DNA of 64,000 nt from Argentina anserina (lineage: Eukaryota > Streptophyta > Magnoliopsida > Rosales > Rosaceae). A program made the translations under genes and the position numbers. Location of the stretch: NCBI RefSeq assembly GCF_933775445.1, contig NW_026089444.1, positions 1 through 64,000 on the forward strand, written 5' to 3'. The notes under the pieces are model-generated. The model ran no database searches, was not told the DNA's origin, and worked only from the letters and a program-made list of their open reading frames with translations. Below are positions 51,027-63,218 of the stretch, one piece after another. Within the stretch, counting starts at the first letter, position 1; every line of letters starts with the position of its first letter.

Positions 51027-53529
51027 ACACTCCCACACTTGCAAAACTCTGAAATACAATAGAAACTCGCATCAGATGCCTTACAGAAAGATACTCAAAC
51101 GAGAAATGAAAAGATACACAATTGGAATAGTAAAGATACGCAAACGATGTAAAGATACACAATTGGAATAGTAAAGATACGCAAACGATGTAAAGATACT
51201 CAGTTTGAAAGAAACACACTCCCACACTTGCAAAACTCTCAAATACAATAGAAACTCGCATCAGAAGCCTTACAGAAAGATACTCAAACGAGAAATGAAA
51301 AGATACACAATTGGAATAGTAAAGATACGCAAACGATGTAAAGATACACAATTGGAATAGTAAAGATACGCAAACGATGTAAAGATACTCAGTTTCAAAG
51401 AAACACACTCCCACACTTGCAAAACTCTCAAATTCAATAGAAACACGCATCAGAAAGCCTTACAGAAAGATACACAAACGAGAAATGAAAAGATAGACAA
51501 TTGGAATAGTAAAGATACGCAAACGATGTAAAGATACTCAGTTTGAAAGAAACACACTGCCACACTTGCAAAACTCTCAAATCCAATAGAAACTCGCATC
51601 AGAAGCCTTACAGAAAGATACTCAAACGAGAAATGAAAAGATACACAATTGGAATAGTAAAGATACGCAAACGATGTAAAGATACTCAGTTTGAAAGAAA
51701 CACACTCCCACACTTGCAAAACTCTCAAATTCAATAGAAACTGGCATCAGAAAGCCTTACAGAAAGATACTCAAACGAGAAATGAAAAGATACACAATTG
51801 GAATAGTAAAGATACGCAAACGATGTAAAGATACACAATTGGAATAGTAAAGATACGCAAATGATGTAAAGATACTCAGTTTGAAAGAAACACACTCCCA
51901 CACTTGCAAAACTCTCAAATTCAATAGAAACTGGCATCAGAAAGCCTTACAGAAAGATACTCAAACGAGAAATGAAAAGATACACAATTGGAATAGTAAA
52001 TATACGCAAACGATGTAAAGATACACAATTGGAATAGTAAAGATACGCAAACGATGTAAAGATACACAATTGGAATAGTAAAGAGACGCAAACGAGGTAA
52101 AGATACTCAGTTTGAAAGAAACACACTCCCACACTTGCAAAACTCTCAAATACAATAGAAACTCGCATCAGAAGCCTTACAGAAAGATACTCAAACGAGA
52201 AATGAAAAGATACACAATTGGAATAGTAAAGATACGCAAACGATGTAAAGATACGCAATTGGAATAGTAAAGATACGCAAACGATGTAAAGATACACAAT
52301 TGGAATAGTAAAGATACGCAAACGATGTAAAGATACTAAGTTTGAAAGAAACACACTCCCACACTTGCAAAACTCTCAAATTCAATAGAAACTCGCATCA
52401 GAAAGCCTTACAGAAAGACACTGAAACGAAAAATGAAAAGATACACAATTGGAATAGTAAAGATACGCAAACGATGTAAAGATACACAATTGGAATAGTA
52501 AAGATACGCAAACGATGTAAAGATACTCAGTTTGAAAGAAACACACTCCCACACTTGCAAAACTCTCAAATACAATAGAAACTAGCATCAGAAGCCTTAC
52601 AGAAAGATACTCAAACGAGAAATGAAAAGATACACAATTGGAATAGTAAAGATACGCAAACGATGTAAAGATACACAATTGGAATAGTAAAGATACGCAA
52701 ACGATGTAAAGATACACAATTGGAATAGTAAAGATACGCAAACGATGTAAAGATACTCAGTTTGAAAGAAACACACTCCCACACTTGCAAAACTCTCAAA
52801 TTCAATAGAAACTGGCATCAGAAAGCCTTACAGAAAGATACTCAAACGAGAAAAGAAAAGATACACAATTGGAATAATAAAGATACGCAAACGATGTAAA
52901 GATACTCAGTTTGAAAGAAACACACTCCCACACTTGCAAAACTCTCAAATACAATAGAAACTCGCATCAGATGCCTTACAGAAAGATACTCAAACCAGAA
53001 ATGAAAAGATACACAATTGGAATAGTAAAGATACGCAAACGATGTAAAGATACACAATTGGAATAGTAAAGATACGCAAACGATGTAAAGATACTCAGTT
53101 TGAAAGAAACACACTCCCACACTTGCAAAACTCTCAAATTCAATAGAAACTGGCATCAGAAAGCCTTACAGAAAGATACTCAAACGAGAAAAGAAAAGAT
53201 ACACAATTGGAATAATAAAGATACGCAAACGATGTAAACATACTCAGTTTGAAAGAAACACACTCCCACACTTGCAAAACTCTCAAATACAATAGAAACT
53301 CGCATCAGAAGCCTTACAGAAAGATACCCAAACGAGAAATGAAAAGATACACAATTCGAATAGTAAAGATACGCAAACGATGTAAAGATACACAATTGGA
53401 ATAGTAAAGATACGCAAACGATGTAAAGATACTCAGTTTGAAAGAAACACACTCTCACACTTGCAAAACTCTCAAATACAATAGAAACTCGCATCAGAAG
53501 CCTTACAGAAAGATACTCAAACGAGAAAT

Positions 53530-55587
53530 GAAAAGATACACAATTGGAATAGTAAAGATACGCAAACGATGTAAAGATACTCAGTTTGAAAGAAACACAC
53601 TCCCACACTTGCAAAACTGTCAAATACAATAGAAACTCGCATCAGAAGCCTTACAGAAAGATACTTAAACGAGAAATGAAAAGATACACAATTGGAATAG
53701 TAAAGATACGCAAACGATGTAAAGATACTCAGTTTGAAAGAAACACACTCCCACACTTGCAAAACTCTCAAATTCAATAGAAACTCGCATCAGAAAGCCT
53801 TACAGAAAGACACTCAAACGAGAAATGAAAAGATATACAATTGGAATAGTAAAGATACGCAAACGATGTAAAGATACACAATTGGAATAGTAAAGATACG
53901 CAAACGATGTAAAGATACACAATTGGAATAGTAAAGATACGCAAACGATGTAAAGATACACAATTGGAATAGTAAAGATACGCAAACGATGTAAAGATAC
54001 TCAGTTTGGAAGAAACACACTCCCACACTTGCAAAACTCTCAAATACAATAGAAACTCGCATCAGAAGCCTTACATAAAGATACTCAAACGAGAAATGAA
54101 AAGATACACAATTGGAATAGTAAAGATACGCAAACGATGTAAAGATACACAATTGGAATAGTAAAGATACGCAAACGATGTAAAGATACTCAGTTTGAAA
54201 GAAACACACTCCCACACTTGCAAAACTCTCAAATACAATAGAAACTCGCATCAGAAGCCTTACAGAAAGATACTTAAACGAGAAATGAAAAGATACACAA
54301 TTGGAATAGTAAAGATACGCAAACGATGTTAAGATACACAATTGGAATAGTAAAGAGACGCAAACGATGTAAAGATACTCAGTTTGAAAGAAACACACTC
54401 CCACACTTGCAAAACTCTCAAATACAATAGAAACTCGCATCAGATGCCTTACAGAAAGATACTCAAACGAGAAATGAAAAGATACACAATTGGAATAGTA
54501 AAGATACGCAAACGATGTTAAGATACACAATTGGAATAGTAAAGAGACGCAAACGATGTAAAGATACTCAGTTTGAAAGAAACACACTCCCACACTTGCA
54601 AAACTCTCAAATTCAATAGAAACTCGCATTAGAAAGCCTTACAGAAAGACACTGAAACGAGAAATGAAAAGATACACAATTGGAATAGTAAAGATACGCA
54701 AACGATGTAAAGATACACAATTGGAATCGTAAAGATACGCAAACGATGTAAAGATACTCAGTTTGAAAGAAACACACTCCCACACTTGCAAAACTGTCAA
54801 ATACAATAGAAACTCGCATCAGAAGCCTTACAGAAAGATACTTAAACGAGAAATGAAAAGATACACAATTGGAATAGTAAAGATACGCAAACGATGTAAA
54901 GATACTCAGTTTGAAAGAAACACACTCCCACACTTGCAAAACTCTCAAATTCAATAGAAACTCGCATCAGAAAGCCTTACAGAAAGACACTCAAACGAGA
55001 AATGAAAAGATATACAATTGGAATAGTAAAGATACGCAAACGATGTAAAGATACACAATTGGAATAGTAAAGATACGCAAACGATGTAAAGATACACAAT
55101 TGGAATAGTAAAGATACGCAAACGATGTAAAGATACACAATTGGAATAGTAAAGATACGCAAACGATGTAAAGATACTCAGTTTGGAAGAAACACACTCC
55201 CACACTTGCAAAACTCTCAAATACAATAGAAACTCGCATCAGAAGCCTTACATAAAGATACTCAAACGAGAAATGAAAAGATACACAATTGGAATAGTAA
55301 AGATACGCAAACGATGTAAAGATACACAATTGGAATAGTAAAGATACGCAAACGATGTAAAGATACTCAGTTTGAAAGAAACACACTCCCACACTTGCAA
55401 AACTCTCAAATACAATAGAAACTCGCATCAGAAGCCTTACAGAAAGATACTTAAACGAGAAATGAAAAGATACACAATTGGAATAGTAAAGATACGCAAA
55501 CGATGTAAAGATACACAATTCGAATAGTAAAGATACGCAAACGATGTAAAGATACTCAGTTTGAAAGAAACACACTCCCGCACTTGC
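53530..55587 (+). repeat. Segmental duplication, 1177-bp offset
   Basis: Blocks at about 53530-54410 and 54707-55587 share CAAAACTGTCAAATAC, GATACTTAAACG, GACACTCAAACG, a GATATACAATTGG module, a 272-bp four-module unit, CAGTTTGGAAG and TTACATAAAG. Between them lies a local 189-bp duplication with GATGTTAAGATAC (54329 and 54518). Confidence 0.87.
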
Positions 55588-56849
55588 AAAACTCTCAAAT
55601 ACAATAGAAACCCGCATCAGAAGCCTTACAGAAAGATACTCAAACGAGAAATGAAAAGATACACAATTGGAATAGTAAAGAAACGCAAACGATGTAAACA
55701 TACTCAGTTTGAAAGAAACACACTCCCACACGTGCAAAACTCTCAAATACAATAGAAACTCGCATCAGATGCCTTACAGAAAGATACTCAAACGAGAAAT
55801 GAAAAGATACACAATTGGAATAGTAAAGATACGCAAACGATGTAAAGATACACAATTTGAATAGTAAAGATACGCAAACGGTGTAAAGATACTCAGTTTG
55901 AAAGAAACACACTCCCACACTTGCAAAACTCTCAAATACAATAGAAACCCGCATCAGAAGCCTTACAGAAAGATACTCAAACGAGAAATGAAAAGATACA
56001 CAATTGGAATAGTAAAGATACGCAAACGATGTAAAGATACACAATTGGAATAGTAAAGATACGCAAACGATGTATAGATACTCAGTTTGAAAGAAACACA
56101 CTCCCACACTTGCAAAACTCTCAAATACAATAGAAACTCGCATCAAAAGCCTTACAGAAAGATACTCAAACGAGAAATGAAAAGATACACAATTGGAATA
56201 TTAAAGATACGCAAACGATGTAAAGATACACAATTGGAATAGTAAAGATACGCAAACGATGTAAAGATACTCAGTTTGAAAGAAACACATTCCCACACTT
56301 GCAAAACTCTCAAATACAATAGAAACTCGCATCAGAAGCCTTACAGAAAGATACTCAAACGAGAAATGAAAAGATACACAATTCGAATAGTAAAGATACG
56401 CAAACGATTTAAAGATACACAATTTGAATAGTAAAGATACGCAAACGATGTAAAGATACTCAGTTTGAAAGAAACACACTCCCACATTTGCAAAACTCTC
56501 AAATTCAATAGAAACTCGCATCAGAAAGCCTTACAGAAAGACACTGAAACGAGAAATGAAAAGATACACAATTGGAATAGTAAAGATACGCAAACGATGT
56601 AAAGATACACAATTGGAATAGTAAAGATACGCAAACGATGTAAAGATACTCAGTTTGAAAGAAACACACTCCCACACTTGCAAAACTCTCAAATTCAATA
56701 GAAACTGGCATCAGAAAGCCTTACAGAAAGATACTCAAACGAGAAATGAAAAGATACACAATTGGAATAGTAAAGATACGCAAACGATGTAAAGATACAC
56801 AATTGGAATAGTAAAGATACGCAAACGATGTAAAGATACACAATTGGAA

Positions 56850-59163
56850 TAGTAAAGATACGCAAACGATGTAAAGATACTCAGTTTGAAAGAAACACAC
56901 TCCCACACTTGCAAAACTCTCAAATTCAATAGAAACTCGGATCAGAAAGCCTTACAGAAAGATACTTAAACGTGAAATGAAAAGATACACAATTGGAATA
57001 GTAAAGATACGCAAACGATGTAAAGATACTCAGTTTGAAAGAAACACACTCCCACACTTGCAAAACTCTCAAATTCAATAGAAACTCGCATCAGAAAGCC
57101 TTACAGAAAGATACTCACACGAGAAATGAAAAGATACACAATTGGAATAGTAAAGATACGCAAACGATGTAAATATACACAATTGGAATAGTAAAGATAC
57201 GCAAACGATGTAAAGATACTCAGTTTGAAAGAAACACACTCCCACACTTGCAAAACTCTCAAATTCAATAGAAACTCGGATCAGAAAGCCTTACAGAAAG
57301 ATACTCAAACGTGAAATGAAAAGATACACAATTGGAATAGTAAAGATACGCAAACGATGTAAAGATACTCAGTTTGAAAGAAACACACTCCCACACTTGC
57401 AAAACTCTCAAATTCAATAGAAACTCGCATCAGAAAGGCTTACAGAAAGACACTGAAACGAGAAATGAAAAGATACACAATTGGAATAGTAAAGATACGC
57501 AAACGATGTAAAGATACACAATTGGAATAGTAAAGATACGCAAACGATGTAAAGATACTCAGTTTGAAAGAAACACACTCCCACACTTGCAAAACTCTCA
57601 AATACAATAGAAACTCGCATCAGAAGCCTTACAGAAAGATACTCAAACGAGAAATGAAAAGATACACAATTGGAATAGTAAAGATACGCAAACGATGTAA
57701 AGATACACAATTGGAATAGTAAAGATACGCAAACGATGTAAAGATACTCAGTTTGAAAGAAACACACTCCCACACTTGCAAAACTCTCAAATTCAATAGA
57801 AACTGGCATCAGAAAGCCTTACAGAAAGATACTGAAACGAGAAATGAAAAGATACACAATTGGAATAGTAAACATACGCAAACGATGTAAAGATACACAA
57901 TTGGAATAGTAAAGATACGCGAACGATGTAAAGATACACAATTGGAATAGTAAAGATACGCAAACGAGAAATGAAAAGATACACAATTGGAATAGTAAAG
58001 ATACGCAAACGATGTAAAGATACTCAGTTTGAAAGAAACACACTCCCACACTTGCAAAACTCTCAAATTCAATAGAAACTCGGATCAGAAAGCCTTACAG
58101 AAAGATACTCAAACGTGAAATGAAAAGATACACAATTGGAATAGTAAAGATACGCAAACGATGTAAAGATACACAATTGGAATAGTAAAGATACGCAAAC
58201 GATGTAAAGATACTCAGTTTGAAAGAAACACACTCCCACACTTGCAAAACTCTCAAATTCAATAGAAACTCGGATCAGAAAGCCTTACAGAAAGATACTT
58301 AAACGTGAAATGAAAAGATACACAATTGGAATAGTAAAGATACGCAAACGATGTAAAGATACTCAGTTTGAAAGAAACACACTCCCACACTTGCAAAACT
58401 CTCAAATTCAATAGAAACTCGCATCAGAAAGCCTTACAGAAAGATACTCACACGAGAAATGAAAAGATACACAATTGGAATAGTAAAGATACGCAAACGA
58501 TGTAAATATACACAATTGGAATAGTAAAGATACGCAAACGATGTAAAGATACTCAGTTTGAAAGAAACACACTCCCACACTTGCAAAACTCTCAAATTCA
58601 ATAGAAACTCGGATCAGAAAGCCTTACAGAAAGATACTCAAACGTGAAATGAAAAGATACACAATTGGAATAGTAAAGATACGCAAACGATGTAAAGATA
58701 CTCAGTTTGAAAGAAACACACTCCCACACTTGCAAAACTCTCAAATTCAATAGAAACTCGCATCAGAAAGGCTTACAGAAAGACACTGAAACGAGAAATG
58801 AAAAGATACACAATTGGAATAGTAAAGATACGCAAACGATGTAAAGATACACAATTGGAATAGTAAAGATACGCAAACGATGTAAAGATACTCAGTTTGA
58901 AAGAAACACACTCCCACACTTGCAAAACTCTCAAATACAATAGAAACTCGCATCAGAAGCCTTACAGAAAGATACTCAAACGAGAAATGAAAAGATACAC
59001 AATTGGAATAGTAAAGATACGCAAACGATGTAAAGATACACAATTGGAATAGTAAAGATACGCAAACGATGTAAAGATACTCAGTTTGAAAGAAACACAC
59101 TCCCACACTTGCAAAACTCTCAAATTCAATAGAAACTGGCATCAGAAAGCCTTACAGAAAGAT
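56850..59163 (+). repeat. Segmental duplication, 1333-bp offset
   Basis: About 1 kb ending near 57830 recurs 1333 bp downstream, ending near 59163. Shared markers: AAACTCGGATCAG followed by ATACTTAAACGTG, ATACTCACACGAG, TAAATATACAC and AAAGGCTTACAG. The copies diverge where one reads GATACTGAAACG (57830) and the other GATACTCAAACG. Confidence 0.85.
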
Positions 59164-59934
59164 ACTCAAACGAGAAATGAAAAGATACACAATTGGAATA
59201 GTAAAGATACGCAAACGATGTAAAGATACACAATTGGAATAGTAAAGATACGCAAATGATGTAAAGATACTCAGTTTGAAAGAAACACACTCCCACACTT
59301 GCAAAACTCTCAAATTCAATAGAAACTCGCATCAGAAAGGCTTACAGAAAGACACTGAAACGAGAAATGAAAAGATACACAATTGGAATAGTAAAGATAC
59401 GCAAACGATGTAAAGATACACAATTGGAATAGTAAAGATACGCAAACGATGTAAAGATACACAATTGGAATAGTAAAGATACGCAAATGATGTAAAGATA
59501 CTCAGTTTGAAAGAAACACACTCCCACACTTGCAAAACTCTCAAATTCAATAGAAACTCGCATCAGAAAGGCTTACAGAAAGACACTGAAACGAGAAATG
59601 AAAAGATACACAATTGGAATAGTAAACATACGCAAACGATGTAAAGATACACAATTGGAATAGTAAAGATACGCGAACGATGTAAAGATACACAATTGGA
59701 ATAGTAAAGATACGCAAACGAGAAATGAAAAGATACACAATTGGAATAGTAAAGATACGCAAACGATGTAAAGATACTCAGTTTGAAAGAAACACACTCC
59801 CACACTTGCAAAACTCTCAAATTCAATAGAAACTCGGATCAGAAAGCCTTACAGAAAGATACTCAAACGTGAAATGAAAAGATACACAATTGGAATAGTA
59901 AAGATACGCAAACGATGTAAAGATACACAATTGG
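57830..59934 (+). repeat. Segmental duplication, 1754-bp offset
   Basis: About 350 bp at 57830-58180 recurs at 59584-59934. Both contain AGTAAACATACG, ATACGCGAACG and a chimeric junction where ATACGCAAACGA runs directly into GAAATGAAAAG (57961 and 59715). It overlaps the end of the 1333-bp duplication, so at least two exchange events occurred in this stretch. Confidence 0.83.
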
Positions 59935-60029
59935 AATAGTAAAGATACGCAAACGATGTAAAGATACTCAGTTTGAAAGAAACACACTCCCACACTTGCA
60001 AAACTCTCAAATTCAATAGAAACTGGCAT

Positions 60030-62388
60030 CAGAAAGCCTTACAGAAAGATACTCAAACGAGAAATGAAAAGATACACAATTGGAATAGTAAAGATACGCA
60101 AACGATGTAAAGATACACAATTGGAATAGTAAAGATACGCGAACGATGTAAAGATACACAATTGGAATAGTAAAGATACGCAAGCGATGTAAAGATACTC
60201 AGTTTGAAAGAAACACACTCCCACACTTGCAAAACTCTCAAATTCAATAGAAACTCGCATCAGAAAGGCTTACAGAAAGACACTGAAACGAGAAATGAAA
60301 AGATACACAATTGGAATAGTAAAGATACGCAAACGATGTAAAGATACACAATTGGAATAGTAAAGATACGCAAACGATGTAAAGATACTCAGTTTGAAAG
60401 AAACACACTCCCACACTTGCAAAACTCTCAAACACAATAGAAACTCGCATCAGAAGCCTTACAGAAAGATACTTAAACGAGAAATGAAAAGATACACAAT
60501 TGGAATAGTAAAGATACGCAAACGATGTAAAGATACACAATTGGAATAGTAAAGATACGCAAACGATGTAAAGATACTCAGTTTGAAAGAAACACACTCC
60601 CACACTTGCAAAACTCTCAAATTCAATAGAAACTCGCATCAGAAAGGCTTACAGAAAGACACTGAAACGAGAAATGAAAAGATACACAATTGGAATAGTA
60701 AAGATACGCAAACGATGTAAAGATACACAATTGGAATAGTAAAGATACGCAAACGATGTAAAGATACTCAGTTTGAAAGAAACACACTCCCACACTTGCA
60801 AAACTCTCAAATTCAATAGAAACTCGCATCAGAAAGCCTTACAGAAAGACACTGAAACGAGAAATGAAAAGATACACAATTGGAATAGTAAAGATACGCA
60901 AACGATGTAAAGATACACAATTGGAATAGTAAAGATACGCAAACGATGTAAAGATACTCAGTTTGAAAGAAACACACTCCCACACTTGCAAAACTCTCAA
61001 ATACAATAGAAACTCGCATCAGAAGCCTTACAGAAAGATACTTAAACGAGAAATGAAAAGATACAAAATTGGAATAGTAAAGATACGCAAACGATGTAAA
61101 GATACTCAGTTTGAAAGAAACACACTCCCACACTTGCAAAACTCTCAAATTCAATAGAAACTCGCATCAGAAAGCCTTACAGAAAGATACTCAAACGAGA
61201 AATGAAAAGATACACAATTGGAATAGTAAAGATACGCAAACGATGTAAAGATACACAATTGGAATAGTAAAGATACGCGAACGATGTAAAGATACACAAT
61301 TGGAATAGTAAAGATACGCAAGCGATGTAAAGATACTCAGTTTGAAAGAAACACACTCCCACACTTGCAAAACTCTCAAATTCAATAGAAACTCGCATCA
61401 GAAAGGCTTACAGAAAGACACTGAAACGAGAAATGAAAAGATACACAATTGGAATAGTAAAGATACGCAAACGATGTAAAGATACACAATTGGAATAGTA
61501 AAGATACGCAAACGATGTAAAGATACTCAGTTTGAAAGAAACACACTCCCACACTTGCAAAACTCTCAAATACAATAGAAACTCGCATCAGAAGCCTTAC
61601 AGAAAGATACTTAAACGAGAAATGAAAAGATACACAATTGGAATAGTAAAGATACACAAACGATGTAAAATACACAATTGGAATAGTAAAGATACGCAAA
61701 CGATGTAAAGATACTCAGTTTGAAAGAAACACACTCCCACACTTGCAAAACTCTCAAATTCAATAGAAACTCGCATCAGAAAGGCTTACAGAAAGACACT
61801 GAAACGAGAAATGAAAAGATACACAATTGGAATAGTAAAGATACGCAAACGATGTAAAGATACACAATTGGAATAGTAAAGATACGCAAACGATGTAAAG
61901 ATACTCAGTTTGAAAGAAACACACTCCCACACTTGCAAAACTCTCAAATTCAATAGAAACTCGCATCAGAAAGCCTTACAGAAAGACACTGAAACGAGAA
62001 ATGAAAAGATACACAATTGGAATAGTAAAGATACGCAAACGATGTAAAGATACACAATTGGAATAGTAAAGATACGCAAACGATGTAAAGATACTCAGTT
62101 TGAAAGAAACACACTCCCACACTTGCAAAACTCTCAAATACAATAGAAACTCGCATCAGAAGCCTTACAGAAAGATACTTAAACGAGAAATGAAAAGATA
62201 CAAAATTGGAATAGTAAAGATACGCAAACGATGTAAAGATACTCAGTTTGAAAGAAACACACTCCCACACTTGCAAAACTCTCAAATTCAATAGAAACTC
62301 GCATCAGAAAGCCTTACAGAAAGATACTCAAACGAGAAATGAGAAGATACACAATTGGAATAGTAAAGATACGCAAACGATGTAAAGA
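60030..62388 (+). repeat. Tandem duplication, about 1138-bp unit
   Basis: Unit 1 spans about 60030-61167; unit 2 spans about 61168-62304, with residual similarity to about 62388. Both carry ATACGCGAACG, ATACGCAAGCG, AAAGGCTTACAG and GATACAAAATTGG. A single-base deletion (GTAAAATACAC at 61669) makes the second unit one base shorter, changing the offset from 1138 to 1137 in its later part. Confidence 0.87.
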
Positions 62389-63218
62389 TACACAATTGGA
62401 ATAGTAAAGATACGCAAACGATGTAAAGATACTCAGTTTGAAAGAAACACACTCCCACACTTGCAAAACTCTCAAATTCAATAGAAACTCGCATCAGAAA
62501 GCCTTACAGAAAGACACTGAAACGAGAAATGAAAAGATACACAATTGGAATAGTAAAGATACGCAAACGATGTAAAGATACACAATTGGAATAGTAAAGA
62601 TACGCAAACGATGTAAAGATACTCAGTTTGAAAGAAACACACTCCCACACTTGCAAAACTCTCAAATACAATAGAAACTCGCATCAGAAGCCTTACAGAA
62701 AGTTACTCAAACGAGAAATGAAAAGATACACAATTCGAATAGTAAAGATACGCAAACGATGTAAAGATAGTCAGTTTGAAAGAAACACACTCCCACACTT
62801 GCAAAACTCTCAAATTCAATAGAAACTCGCATCAGAAAGGCTTACAGAAAGATACTCAAACGTGAAATGAAAAGATACACAATTGGAATAGTAAAGATAC
62901 GCAAACGATGTAAAGATACTCAGTTTGAAAGAAACACACTCCCACACTTGCAAAACTCTCAAATTCAATAGATACTCGCATCAGAAAGGCTTACAGAAAG
63001 ACACTGAAACGAGAAATGAAAAGATACACAATTGGAATAGTAAAGATACGCAAACGATGTAAAGATACACAATTGGAATAGTAAAGATACGCAAACGATG
63101 TAAAGATACTCAGTTTGAAAGAAACACACTCCCACACTTGCAAAACTCTCAAATTCAATAGAAACTCGCATCAGAAAGGCTTACAGAAAGACACTGAAAC
63201 GAGAAATGAAAAGAAAAA

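Larger units (their letters stand above)
51022..63214 (+). repeat. Satellite DNA array, right arm
   Basis: The same satellite resumes directly after the retrotransposon, in the same orientation and at the same monomer position (the duplicated GAAAC). The two arms are therefore one array split by insertion. This arm has private variants: AAACTCGGATCAG, AAAGGCTTACAG, AGATGCCTTACAG, ATACGCGAACGATG and ATACTTAAACG recur here and are rare or absent on the left. It also has its own segmental duplications (offsets 1177, 1333, 1754 and about 1138 bp). The last unit breaks off after AAATGAAAAGA near 63214, where four extra A bases precede the next LTR. I estimate about 70 units from the length. Confidence 0.97.

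Noticed and set aside
51019..63171. Similar open frames in the right arm, including the 271-codon frame at 53814-54629
   Set aside because: Same reason; the length comes from adjacent 189-bp units keeping frame.
1..63214. Telomeric repeat, rDNA or CENP-B-box-like motif in the satellite
   Set aside because: I saw no run of TTTAGGG-type repeats, no rRNA sequence and no convincing CENP-B box. Centromere identity cannot be claimed from sequence alone.
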